A DNA stretch of 64,000 nt, taken from NCBI RefSeq assembly GCF_017874475.1, contig NZ_JAGGLO010000001.1:434001-498000 (forward strand), given 5' to 3'. The position numbers and the translations under genes are program-made. This DNA is from Anaerococcus degeneri. Its GTDB lineage: Bacteria; Bacillota; Clostridia; Tissierellales; Peptoniphilaceae. The notes beneath the pieces are model-generated. The model searched no databases and was not told the origin of the DNA. It saw only the letters and a list, made by a program, of their open reading frames with translations. Positions within the stretch are counted from its first letter, which is position 1. Every line of letters starts with the position of its first letter. Of this stretch, positions 43,818 to 52,774 are shown one piece after another.

Positions 43818-45038
43818 TTAGTTAGACTCCTCTATAAGCCTAATAATTTCAATAATAACTTGGCAAGCTTTTTCCATATGTTCAATAGGAATTAGCTCAT
43901 ATACGCCGTGGAAATTCATGCCTCCAGTGAAAATGTTTGGACAAGGAAGACCCATAAATGAAAGTTTTGAGCCATCTGTACCACCTCTTATTGGGCTTAT
44001 GAGAGGTTTTATATCAAGATTTACCATGGCTTGTTTAGCGTAGTTTACAATATCCATATGGTCTTTAATAATGTCACCCATATTGTAATAGCTATCACTT
44101 ATTTTAATATCTATAATATTTCCATATTTTTTATTTAGGAAATCAGCATTTTCTTTGATTTCTTCTTTCATTTGTTCAAAAATCATCCTGTCATGATCAC
44201 GGATAATATATTCCATTTTAGTAGTTTCTATGTCACCGTTAATGCTTAATAAATGGAAGAAGCCCTCATAGCCTTCTGTATGCTCAGGACGTCTTACATA
44301 GCCCAATAGGCTATCAAATTCATTTGCGACTGTTATAGAGTTAATCATGGTGTTTTTTGCAGATCCTGGGTGGATAGACTTGCCATGAATAGTCACTTTG
44401 GCGTCAGCTGCATTGAATGACTCATATTCAAGTTCTCCTAGGATACCCCCATCAATGGTATAGGCAAAATCAGCGTCGAATTTCTTTACATCGAAGCTAT
44501 CACATCCAGTACCTATTTCTTCATCTGGTGTAAAGGCAATCCTAATTTCTCCATGTTTAAAATCGGGATTATTTACAATATATTCTATTGCGGTCATTAT
44601 AGCTGCTATTCCAGCTTTATCGTCAGCACCAAGGAGAGATTCACCTCTGGTAGTAATTAGTGTTGTTCCCTTCAATTTTTCAAGATAAGGGAAATCTTCT
44701 ACCCTTATAGATTTTGTATCATTTAACTTTATATCTCCACCTTCATATTTAATTATTTGTGGATTATCAATTTTCCCATACATCTCTGGTGATGTGTCCA
44801 TGTGAGAAATAAAACCAATTTTTGGCAAGTTTTTGTCAGAATTTGCAGGTATTTTCGCAAATACAAAGCCTTCCTCATTAATTTCTGCATTTAATCCTAA
44901 TTCTTCTAATTCTTTTTTTAATTCTTTAGCAAGGACTAGTTGACCATCTGTTGATGGCTTTTGTACTTCGCCTTTCTCTGGATCACTTTTAGTATCAAAT
45001 GTTATATACTTTAAAAAACGTTTTGTTAAATTTTCCAT
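43818..45038 (-). CDS. pepT: Peptidase T (tripeptide aminopeptidase)
   Basis: A 406-residue M20B zinc peptidase removing the N-terminal residue from tripeptides in the cytoplasm. Motifs are the first metal ligand in GFISHMDTSPEMYG, SLLGADDKAGIAAIM, the catalytic Glu pair in FTPDEEIGTGCDSFD, and TIDGGILGELEYESFNAADA. The C-terminal region has LISPIRGGTDGSKLSFMGLPCPNIFTGG. AAAGGAGTAA precedes the ATG. It runs opposite dut, sharing a 79-base intergenic region. It stands alone, with the small acidic gene following after a separate promoter. Confidence 0.96.
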   Translation of the reverse strand: MENLTKRFLKYITFDTKSDPEKGEVQKPSTDGQLVLAKELKKELEELGLNAEINEEGFVFAKIPANSDKNLPKIGFISHMDTSPEMYGKIDNPQIIKYEGGDIKLNDTKSIRVEDFPYLEKLKGTTLITTRGESLLGADDKAGIAAIMTAIEYIVNNPDFKHGEIRIAFTPDEEIGTGCDSFDVKKFDADFAYTIDGGILGELEYESFNAADAKVTIHGKSIHPGSAKNTMINSITVANEFDSLLGYVRRPEHTEGYEGFFHLLSINGDIETTKMEYIIRDHDRMIFEQMKEEIKENADFLNKKYGNIIDIKISDSYYNMGDIIKDHMDIVNYAKQAMVNLDIKPLISPIRGGTDGSKLSFMGLPCPNIFTGGMNFHGVYELIPIEHMEKACQVIIEIIRLIEESN

Positions 45039-45068
45039 ATTTACTCCTTTCTAATACTATACTTTCAA

Positions 45069-45097
45069 TTGTAAAGTGTAGCTAAAATTGGTATATT
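45069..45097 (+). promoter_or_regulatory. Promoter for dut
   Basis: TTGTAA (45069-45074) and TATATT (45092-45097) with a 17-base spacer, 20 bases before the dut ATG. AGGAAGGTGAG gives a strong ribosome binding site. It shares the short region with the divergent pepT start. Confidence 0.65.
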
Positions 45098-45117
45098 AAT
45101 TTAGGAAGGTGAGTTAG

Positions 45118-45552
45118 ATGAAAGAAAACATTTTGAAAATAAAAACTGAAGGTCAAATCCCAGCTTATGCAACAGAATATTCAGCAGGAATAGATTTATA
45201 TTGCAAAAGCGATGAGGATATTATAATAAAAGCAAAAGAAACAGTCAAAATACATACAGGAGTTTATGTAGAAATTCCAGAAGGATATTTTGGAGCGGTT
45301 TATCCAAGGTCTTCAACTGGTGTTAAAAAACACTTAATGCTTGCAAATACTGTGGGTATTATTGATTCGGATTACAGGGGAGAACTGATGATTTTCTTCT
45401 ATAATTACGGTGAAGAAGAACAAATAATAGAAAATGGAGATAGACTAGCTCAACTAGTTATTCAACCATATATGCAATGTGAAATACAAAAAGTCGACGA
45501 CCTTGCAGATAGTGAAAGAGGCGAAGGCGGCTTTGGGTCTACTGGTAAATAA
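45118..45552 (+). CDS. dut: Deoxyuridine 5'-triphosphate nucleotidohydrolase
   Basis: A 144-residue trimeric dUTPase that converts dUTP to dUMP. All five motifs are visible: SAGIDLYC, PRSSTGVKKHLM, the beta-hairpin VGIIDSDYRGELMIF with the active Asp, GDRLAQLVIQP, and the C-terminal arm RGEGGFGSTGK. Length is typical. It has its own promoter. Together with ung (26853) it limits uracil in DNA. The next gene starts 5 bases later and is likely co-transcribed. Confidence 0.97.
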   Translation: MKENILKIKTEGQIPAYATEYSAGIDLYCKSDEDIIIKAKETVKIHTGVYVEIPEGYFGAVYPRSSTGVKKHLMLANTVGIIDSDYRGELMIFFYNYGEEEQIIENGDRLAQLVIQPYMQCEIQKVDDLADSERGEGGFGSTGK

Positions 45553-45557
45553 TATAT

Positions 45558-46079
45558 ATGAATAAATTTTTAAGAAAAAATAAGTATAATTTATATTTAT
45601 TTGCTGCCTTTATCTTAGTACTAATAATTCTTGGTATTTTTCTAAAAGGAAAGCTAGATGATATGAATATGGCTAAATATGATAATGACATTGTTATTAT
45701 TAAAGGAAATGGGGATGAAATAAAGTCATACTCCATAAGAGAGCTTAAGAAAAAAGCTGGTAGTAAAAAAAAAGTTTATGTCAATAACGGTCTAGAAAAA
45801 GTAAAGGTTGAAGGTGTCTCACTAGAAAAATTAATAGGAAGTCTTGACTATAACTTAAGGGAGAGACCTACTATTTCCATAGAAAACACAGATGGAAATT
45901 CAAATAGGTTTCCTATGTCTATTGCACTGGAGGTAGATAGGGTCTATTTGGTTTATAAAATAGATGGCGAGCCTATTGTAGAATACAATCCTTCTTACGG
46001 AACACTCGTTATCATTGATACCACAAGTAAGAGCGCTAATAGCTGGATTACAAATGTAAAAACTCTTAATATTCAATAA
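45558..46079 (+). CDS. Membrane-anchored protein with sulfite-oxidase-fold-like domain
   Basis: A 173-residue protein with a short basic N-terminus and one membrane helix at about 12-30, leaving the rest outside the cell. The outer domain has IKSYSIRELKKKA, VKVEGVSLEKLIG, VYLVYKIDGEPIVEYNPSYG and a final SANSWITNVKTLNI. This order resembles the molybdopterin-binding (sulfite oxidase/YedY) fold: a LL-type element, a GEP turn, then a W(V/I)T end. It lacks the Cys that ligates molybdenum, so it is probably not catalytic. It lies after dut and before a terminator. The fold assignment is tentative. Confidence 0.55.
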   Translation: MNKFLRKNKYNLYLFAAFILVLIILGIFLKGKLDDMNMAKYDNDIVIIKGNGDEIKSYSIRELKKKAGSKKKVYVNNGLEKVKVEGVSLEKLIGSLDYNLRERPTISIENTDGNSNRFPMSIALEVDRVYLVYKIDGEPIVEYNPSYGTLVIIDTTSKSANSWITNVKTLNIQ

Positions 46080-46084
46080 ATAGG

Positions 46085-46117
46085 CTGTTACACAAACTGT
46101 GACAGTTTATTTTATTA
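46085..46117 (+). terminator. Terminator before mutS
   Basis: CTGTTACA (46085-46092) pairs with TGTGACAG (46098-46105), one G-T pair, loop CAAAC, then TTTATTTTATT. The mutS ribosome binding site AAAGGTG follows 20 bases later. Confidence 0.68.
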
Positions 46118-46136
46118 AGATAAGAAAAGGTGAAAT

Positions 46137-48746
46137 ATGACTAGTAAATTTAAGTACGAAAAATTAACACCGATGTTAAGGCATTATGTAGATGTAAAAA
46201 ATGATTTCAAAGATGCCCTGCTTTTGTATAGGGTAGGAGATTTTTATGAGACATTTTTTGATGATGCAATAATTACAGCAAAGGTTTTGTCTTTAACACT
46301 TACCGGTAAAGAATGTGGCCATGTTGATAGGGCTCCGATGTGTGGCGTTCCTCACCATGTTATAGATACCTATGTCAATAGACTTGTAAAGAAGGGATAT
46401 AAAGTTGCTCTTTGTGATCAAATCGAAGATCCTAAGGAAGCTAAAGGTCTTGTAAAAAGAGCCATCACTAGAGTTATCACTCCTGGTACCTTAACTGATA
46501 TTGAATCTCTTGAAAATAAGGAGAATAACTACCTCTTATCAATTTTTGAAAATGAATTTGGTCTTGCTATGGCATACTGCGATATTTCTACAGGTAAGCT
46601 TGTAGGTCTCGAAATAAAGACATTAAGTCAAAGTATTGGGAAAAAAGCTATTGACCAGATTGAAAAAATTAATCCTTCAGAAATAGTTTTAACAAGTAAT
46701 TTTAATAATTATGATATAAAAAAATACCTTAATTTAAATAATCAAATTTTTATAAACTATATCGATTTTACAACAGACTATGAAAATAGAGTACGCACTA
46801 TAAGTGAGTATCTTGGCAAAGATAACCTTGAAAAAATAATGGATAAGAGACTCATAATTGTGGCTCTCGCTAATCTTCTAGATTATATCTATAAGTATTA
46901 CGAGGAAAAACTCGACCATATTAATAACATTGAAGTATTAAAAATCAATGAATTTATGGAAGTTGAAGCTAATACAAGAAAAAATCTTGAACTTACAAGA
47001 AATCTATCAACTAATACTAAAGAAAATACTTTAATAAGTATCTTAGATAAGGCCGATACTGTTATGGGTTCAAGGATGATACATGACTGGCTAGAAAGAC
47101 CTTTGATTGATAAAGGCAAAATTAACAGAAGACTTGACTTGGTTGACGGTTTTTATAATGATAATATCCTTTCAAGAAATGTATCAAATCTCTTAGATAA
47201 TGTCTACGATCTTGAAAGAATTCTGGCAAAAATCTCTTATAAAAGAGCAAATGCTAGGGACTTAATCTCTCTTAAAAATTCTCTTAGAGATATTCCAAAA
47301 CTTAAGGAAATCCTTACTGACTCAACTAATAAATTAATAAAAAATCTAGGCTATAATCTCCCAGATATTTATGATGTTTACAAACTTATTGATGAGTCTA
47401 TAGTTGATGAACCACCGATAAATATAACTGAGGGTGGCCTTATAAAATTAAACTATGATGAAGGCCTTGATAAATTAAAAGAAATGGCAGATTCTGCAGA
47501 AGATAGGCTAGTTAACTATGAAAATGAACAGCGAAATCTTACCGGCATTAAAAATCTTAAAGTAATTTATAATAAAAACAATGGATATTCTATAGAAGTT
47601 ACCAAGACTAATACAAATAAGGTGGACTCGTCTTATATTAGAAAACAGACCTTAAAAAACCAGGAAAGATACACCACCGAAGAGCTTGAAAATATTTCAT
47701 CAATGATCCTTAATGGCAAGGAAAAAATAAACCAATTAGAATATGATATTTTTAACAAGATAATAGAAGCTATATTAGATTCAACTCTTAGGCTTCAAAG
47801 TCTTTCTAAGATGATAGCAAATATAGATAGTTTAAACGCATTTGCAAAAATCGCCCACAAGCATTCTTACTGTAGACCAGAAATTACCGAAGCAAATGAA
47901 ATAATTATTAAAGACGGAAGACACCCTGTAATAGAGATAAACCTTGATGAAAATGAATTTATAGCTAACGACACTGATATTGGTCAGGATGATAATCTCA
48001 TCCAAATAATCACAGGTCCAAATATGGCTGGTAAATCGACTTATATGAGGCAGATGGCCCTTATTATAATAATGGCACAAATTGGGTCTTTTGTTCCAGC
48101 AAGTCGAGCTAAAATCGGTATTTGCGATAAAATTTTTACAAGAATTGGTGCTAGTGATAATATTTCTAAGGGTGAATCGACTTTCATGCTTGAAATGAAC
48201 GAAGTTTCAAATATTATTAAAAATTCAACCGAAAAATCCTTTGTAATCCTTGATGAAGTTGGTAGGGGAACATGTTCCGATGATGGACTTAGCATTGCAA
48301 TGGCACTTGTTGAGTACTTATCTAAGCACAAAAAGATGAAAACTGTATTTGCGACACATTTCCATGAACTTACAGTCCTTGAAAATGAGCTTAATAACGT
48401 TAGAAATCTAAAGATTGAGATTCTTGAAGAAAATAATAATTTAGTATTTTTAAGAAAGATAAAAAAAGGTAAGTCTGATAGGTCTTATGGAATAGAAGTA
48501 GCTAAACTTAGTGGGCTTCCAGATGAAATTCTAGATAATGCTAAAAACATTATGGAAAAACTTTCAAATGAAGATTTCTTTAATGTAAATAAAAGCGAAG
48601 AAATTAAAAATTCACTAGAAGATATTAAGGATAAGAAAATTAAAGAACTTAGAAATCTTACAGAAAAAATTAATATCAATGAATTAACACCTCTTGAAGC
48701 AATGAACCAACTTAATATACTAATAGAAAGAATTGGGGAGATATAA
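46137..48746 (+). CDS. mutS: DNA mismatch recognition protein MutS
   Basis: An 869-residue ATPase that finds mispairs. The N-terminal mismatch-binding domain has the Phe-x-Glu element in YRVGDFYETFFDDA near residue 36. The C-terminal ATPase has TGPNMAGKSTYMRQMALI near 625, FMLEMNEVSNI, and FVILDEVGRGTCSDDGLSIA, followed by FATHFHELT and a helix-turn-helix. It is the full MutS1 length. The stop overlaps mutL by one base. Its partner MutL has an unusual C-terminal domain (see 48746-50527). Confidence 0.97.
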   Translation: MTSKFKYEKLTPMLRHYVDVKNDFKDALLLYRVGDFYETFFDDAIITAKVLSLTLTGKECGHVDRAPMCGVPHHVIDTYVNRLVKKGYKVALCDQIEDPKEAKGLVKRAITRVITPGTLTDIESLENKENNYLLSIFENEFGLAMAYCDISTGKLVGLEIKTLSQSIGKKAIDQIEKINPSEIVLTSNFNNYDIKKYLNLNNQIFINYIDFTTDYENRVRTISEYLGKDNLEKIMDKRLIIVALANLLDYIYKYYEEKLDHINNIEVLKINEFMEVEANTRKNLELTRNLSTNTKENTLISILDKADTVMGSRMIHDWLERPLIDKGKINRRLDLVDGFYNDNILSRNVSNLLDNVYDLERILAKISYKRANARDLISLKNSLRDIPKLKEILTDSTNKLIKNLGYNLPDIYDVYKLIDESIVDEPPINITEGGLIKLNYDEGLDKLKEMADSAEDRLVNYENEQRNLTGIKNLKVIYNKNNGYSIEVTKTNTNKVDSSYIRKQTLKNQERYTTEELENISSMILNGKEKINQLEYDIFNKIIEAILDSTLRLQSLSKMIANIDSLNAFAKIAHKHSYCRPEITEANEIIIKDGRHPVIEINLDENEFIANDTDIGQDDNLIQIITGPNMAGKSTYMRQMALIIIMAQIGSFVPASRAKIGICDKIFTRIGASDNISKGESTFMLEMNEVSNIIKNSTEKSFVILDEVGRGTCSDDGLSIAMALVEYLSKHKKMKTVFATHFHELTVLENELNNVRNLKIEILEENNNLVFLRKIKKGKSDRSYGIEVAKLSGLPDEILDNAKNIMEKLSNEDFFNVNKSEEIKNSLEDIKDKKIKELRNLTEKININELTPLEAMNQLNILIERIGEI

Positions 48747-50527
48747 TGTCAATTATAAAACTTGATAAAGACACAGTAGAAAAAATCGCTGCTGGTGAAG
48801 TAATAGAATCTCCTCTATCAATTATAAAAGAATTGGTTGAAAATTCAATAGATGCAGGCAGTAAAAATATTACTGTAGATATTAAAAATGGTGGTAAATC
48901 TTATATAAGAGTTACCGACGATGGAGTTGGAATAGCTAGGGATGATATTGACTTGGCTTTTGAAAAACACGCCACAAGTAAGATTAGTAAATTCGATGAT
49001 CTCTACACAATTGCTTCCCTTGGCTTTAGAGGTGAGGCTCTTCCAAGTATTTCAGCAGTAAGTAAAGTTGTTGCTATTTCAAAAACTGATGATTCAGAAA
49101 TCGGAACAAAACTTGACCTTAGTGTAAAAGAAAATAAAAAATCTTCAATCGCTACAAATAAGGGTACAAGCATTATTGTAGAGGATTTATTCTATAATAT
49201 GCCAGCAAGGAGAAAGTTTTTAAAATCTGATATGGCTGAAGCTAATAAGATTAGTAAGCTGATGTATGCATTTGCTATTGGATATAAAAATATTTCTTTT
49301 AAATATATAAAAGATGATAGGGTTCAATTTCAATCAAATCCGAATTTAGACTTAAAGTTAAAGATTTCCGACCTATTAGACAATCTTTTAGAGGAAAATC
49401 TCCTTGAATTAAATGCTAATAATTCATCTTATAGTGTAACTGGAGAGATAGGTCTTCCTAGTTATTACAGAGGCAATAGGTCTATGCAATATATTTTTGT
49501 AAATGATAGGCTAGTTGAAGATGAGGAAATAACAAAAATTATAGAAGACCAATATCAAGGCCTTATTCCTCAAGGCAGATTTCCTGCTTTCTTTATCTTT
49601 ATTTACACCGATCCAAAAAATATTGATGTAAACATACATCCTAATAAAAAGTTGGTTAAGTATTCATATGAAGATGAACTTCTAGAATTAATTATTAATA
49701 ATGTTAGAAATTTACTTAAAGCAAATCAAGACATACAATCAATTAATATTAAAGAAAATAAAAAAGATGAATTTTTAGACTTTACTGATTATAAAGCAAT
49801 CTTAGATAAGTATTCTCCGTCAAATATGGTTGTTAGGGAAGACGACGATCCCTATAGTAATGATATAGAAGATAAAAATTCAGATTTCTTTAAGAATGAA
49901 AAAGAATTTGATTTTGAGTTTTTAAAAGAAGCTGAAGAAATAAATGAAAAATCTTATATAGAGGATACAGAATTACCAACATATAAGGCTTCTATCTTCA
50001 GAAGATATTCTATATTTGAAGATAAAAACAGGGTATTTATACTTGATCATAGAAAAGCTGAAGAAAAAATCAAAATGAGCGAATTCCTTAAAGATTTTAA
50101 AGCTAATAAAGTAGCAAGTCAATTATTATTAGAACCTATTAAGATACACTTAAATAAGATAGATATAGAGAGGTTTGAAACTAAGCAAAGTTTTTTTGAG
50201 AAATTAGGTTTTGATGTAGAGTTAATCTCAGAAAATTCAATACTTATAAGAGAAATCCCTATGATTTTTGACAAACCTGAAAACGACAGTTTTTTCTACG
50301 AAATTTTAGATTTAGATAATAATGTAAATGATGAGTTAATTACTCGTAGATTGAGAAAATTAGTCAAGAGCCTTTCTTTTAGAAAGGGTTATGCTATCAA
50401 TAAAAACGAAGCAATCGAGCTTTATAAAAATCTAATGAAAGAGGAAAATCCATACAAAACCTATGATGGTAATTCCACCATTATTTCATTAGAAGATAAA
50501 GATTTGGAGAAATATTTTGAAAGATAA
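48746..50527 (+). CDS. mutL: DNA mismatch repair protein MutL, endonuclease motifs not conserved
   Basis: A 593-residue GHKL ATPase. The N-terminal domain is normal: ELVENSIDAG, VTDDGVGIA, ASLGFRGEAL and KGTSIIVEDLFYNMPARRKFLK. The C-terminal domain is odd. At the position of the DQHAxxE metal motif the sequence is DHRKAEEKI (Asp434); the ACK/ACH helix reads SLSFRKG (about 541); and the CPHGRP motif is TYDGNS (572-577). These motifs are present in most Firmicutes MutL proteins and give the nicking activity. Loss suggests a MutL without endonuclease. The gene overlaps mutS by 1 base and miaA by 11. Alignment is by eye. Confidence 0.93.
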   Translation: MSIIKLDKDTVEKIAAGEVIESPLSIIKELVENSIDAGSKNITVDIKNGGKSYIRVTDDGVGIARDDIDLAFEKHATSKISKFDDLYTIASLGFRGEALPSISAVSKVVAISKTDDSEIGTKLDLSVKENKKSSIATNKGTSIIVEDLFYNMPARRKFLKSDMAEANKISKLMYAFAIGYKNISFKYIKDDRVQFQSNPNLDLKLKISDLLDNLLEENLLELNANNSSYSVTGEIGLPSYYRGNRSMQYIFVNDRLVEDEEITKIIEDQYQGLIPQGRFPAFFIFIYTDPKNIDVNIHPNKKLVKYSYEDELLELIINNVRNLLKANQDIQSINIKENKKDEFLDFTDYKAILDKYSPSNMVVREDDDPYSNDIEDKNSDFFKNEKEFDFEFLKEAEEINEKSYIEDTELPTYKASIFRRYSIFEDKNRVFILDHRKAEEKIKMSEFLKDFKANKVASQLLLEPIKIHLNKIDIERFETKQSFFEKLGFDVELISENSILIREIPMIFDKPENDSFFYEILDLDNNVNDELITRRLRKLVKSLSFRKGYAINKNEAIELYKNLMKEENPYKTYDGNSTIISLEDKDLEKYFER

Positions 50528-51464
50528 AATAATTATAATTACCGGTCCAACAGCAAGTGGGAAAAGTGATATAGCAATAAATATCGCTAGAAAAATTAAT
50601 GGCCAAATTTTATCCGCTGATAGCCAACAAGTTTATAGAGAGATGGATATTGGTACTAACAAGGTTGTCGATCCATTTATAGTTGACCATCATCTCTTAA
50701 ATTTAGTTGATCCTGACGAAGAATTCACTGTTGAAGATTTTAGAAAAGATGCATCGGATATTATTTCCAAATTAAATTCAAGACATATAATGCCAATTGT
50801 TACTGGTGGGACTGGCTTTTATATAGATTCACTGCTTTTTGAAATGAACTACGGCCAAGTAAAAAAAGATTCTAACATAAGGAATAAGTTGGAGTTAATA
50901 GCTGAGAATCACGGAAAAGATTCCTTATATAATAAACTTAAAGAAATCGATCCAGATACAGCTGAAAAATATCATCCAAATGAATTAAATAGAGTTATAA
51001 GAGCTCTAGAAATATATGAAATTACAGGCGAAAAACCATCAGAAAAACGCACAGGCGACCGAGTTTTAAATAATAATATTGATCCAGTATTATTTTTCCT
51101 AAATTATAGGGATAGGAAAATCTTATATGACAGGATTAATGATAGAGTAAATGAAATGATTGCATCTGGTCTTGTAGATGAGTTTAAGCACTTGGTTGAT
51201 AAATATAACCTAAATGAAGATTCTCAATCAATGTCTGCTATTGGTTATAAGGAGATTTTTCCATATATAAGAGGTGAAATCAGTCTAGATGAGTTGGTTA
51301 ACCTCATACAGAGAAACACTAGAAGGTATGCTAAAAGGCAAATCACTTGGATGAAAAGATACCTTAATTATCCTTTTACAAGAGAAATAATAATGGATGA
51401 CTTAAATAAAGATGATGCAACAATGATAATAGAAGATTTAATAAAGGGTATGTATGAATTTTAA
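50517..51464 (+). CDS. miaA: tRNA dimethylallyltransferase MiaA
   Basis: A 315-residue prenyltransferase that adds a dimethylallyl group to A37 of tRNAs reading codons that begin with U. The P-loop is ITGPTASGKSDIAI, followed by SADSQQVYREMDIGTNK, DHHLLNLVDPDEEFTV, PIVTGGTGFYIDSLL and RRYAKRQITWMKRY. The start codon appears to be TTG at 50517, with TTGGAG 7 bases upstream; there is no ATG before the P-loop. It overlaps mutL by 11 bases and the next gene by 11. hfq, which often follows miaA, is absent. Confidence 0.95.
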   Translation: MKDKIIIITGPTASGKSDIAINIARKINGQILSADSQQVYREMDIGTNKVVDPFIVDHHLLNLVDPDEEFTVEDFRKDASDIISKLNSRHIMPIVTGGTGFYIDSLLFEMNYGQVKKDSNIRNKLELIAENHGKDSLYNKLKEIDPDTAEKYHPNELNRVIRALEIYEITGEKPSEKRTGDRVLNNNIDPVLFFLNYRDRKILYDRINDRVNEMIASGLVDEFKHLVDKYNLNEDSQSMSAIGYKEIFPYIRGEISLDELVNLIQRNTRRYAKRQITWMKRYLNYPFTREIIMDDLNKDDATMIIEDLIKGMYEF

Positions 51465-52731
51465 TGAAATTTACAAAAATTATAATATCGATGCTAGGTA
51501 TGACGACCTTATAAGAGAGTCCGAAAGAGAATTATCTGACTTATTCAGATTACACGAAGAAATTTCAGAATACAATCAATTAAAGGTTATGAAGGCATTT
51601 AATGAGAATTCACTCAAATCATCAGACTTTTTTACTGCAACAGGCTATGGTTATGCAGATACAGGCCGAGATACGATTGAGGCAATATTTTCCTCAATAT
51701 TTAAAGCGGAAGATAGTCTTGTAAGACCTTCAATAGTATCAGGGACTCACGCCTTATCAATTGTTTTATTCTCTCTTTTAAACAAGGGAGATGAGCTATT
51801 ATCAATTACCGATGACCCATATGATACCATGCAACAAGTAATAGGCATTGCTGGGAATAAAAAGGGAAACTTAATAGAAAAAGGAGTCCTTTATAACAAG
51901 TTAAGCCTTGATTCTAACAATAGAATCCAATACGGAAAGATAAAAGAAAAAATTAATGAGAATACAAAAGTCATCCTAATTCAAAGGTCAACAGGTTACA
52001 CACAAAGAAGAGCCTTTACTATAGATGAAATAGAAAAAGCTGTAATAGAAATTAGAAAGGTCTCAAAAGATGTAACTATTTTTATAGATAATTGTTATGG
52101 TGAATTTACTGAAACAAAGGAACCTATAGAAATAGGTGCTGATATTGTTGCGGGATCTTTAATTAAAAATCTTGGAGGCGGTCTTGCGATAACAGGCGGC
52201 TATATTAGTGGTAGAAAAGACCTTATAGAATATTGCGCTAATACCCTAACAGCTCCAGGAATTGGAAAAGATGAGGGGTTAAGCTTTGGTACGAATAGAT
52301 TGGTAGTAGAAGGACTTTACTTTGCTCCGCATGTTGTTAAAGAGGCTTTAAAAGTAGCCTTATTATTCGCAAGCATCTTCAATAAACTAGGATATGAAGT
52401 TACACCAAAACTCGATGATCCAAGATCTGATGTCATTCTTGCCATAAAATTAAATGATCCAGAAAAATTAAAAACTTTCTGTAAAGCAATACAAGAGGCG
52501 TGTTCAGTTGATTCAACCTTCGTCCCTGAAGCTTATCCTATGCCAGGATATGAAGATCCAGTAATTATGGCGGCGGGAGGCTTTGTAGAAGGGGCAACAT
52601 CAGAATTATCTGCTGATGGACCTTTAAGAAAGCCTTATATGGCTTACCTACAAGGTGGACTTAACTATTACCACGGAAAACTTGCTTTGAAAATAGTTTT
52701 AAATAGATTTTCTAAAAATAACTTCATATAA
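51454..52731 (+). CDS. PLP-dependent methionine gamma-lyase-family protein (YnbB-like)
   Basis: A 425-residue fold-type I PLP protein of the family once called aluminium resistance protein. Motifs are SGTHALSIVLFSLL, LLSITDDPYDTMQQVIG, VILIQRSTGYTQRRAFTI, IFIDNCYGEFTETKEP, and the PLP Lys in AGSLIKNLGGGLAITGGYI near residue 235. The C-terminal FVEGATSELSADGPLRKPYMAYLQGG is diagnostic. The real substrate is not established. Its position after mutS-mutL-miaA is conserved in Firmicutes (miaA-hfq-ynbB), and its ATG is inside the end of miaA. A bidirectional terminator follows. Confidence 0.93.
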   Translation: MNFNEIYKNYNIDARYDDLIRESERELSDLFRLHEEISEYNQLKVMKAFNENSLKSSDFFTATGYGYADTGRDTIEAIFSSIFKAEDSLVRPSIVSGTHALSIVLFSLLNKGDELLSITDDPYDTMQQVIGIAGNKKGNLIEKGVLYNKLSLDSNNRIQYGKIKEKINENTKVILIQRSTGYTQRRAFTIDEIEKAVIEIRKVSKDVTIFIDNCYGEFTETKEPIEIGADIVAGSLIKNLGGGLAITGGYISGRKDLIEYCANTLTAPGIGKDEGLSFGTNRLVVEGLYFAPHVVKEALKVALLFASIFNKLGYEVTPKLDDPRSDVILAIKLNDPEKLKTFCKAIQEACSVDSTFVPEAYPMPGYEDPVIMAAGGFVEGATSELSADGPLRKPYMAYLQGGLNYYHGKLALKIVLNRFSKNNFI

Positions 52732-52735
52732 AACA

Positions 52736-52774
52736 AAAAATCGTTCTAATTCTATAGTTAGAACGATTTTTAAA
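52736..52774. terminator. Bidirectional terminator between ynbB-like and xer
   Basis: A perfect 14-bp stem, AAAAATCGTTCTAA (52736-52749) and TTAGAACGATTTTT (52758-52771), loop of 8. Runs of A and T at both flanks let it end both convergent genes. Confidence 0.87.

Noticed and set aside
45039-45117. An imperfect inverted repeat, ACTTTCAATTGTAAAGT, between pepT and dut
   Set aside because: The two halves are out of register by one base, and it overlaps the dut -35 box; chance cannot be excluded.
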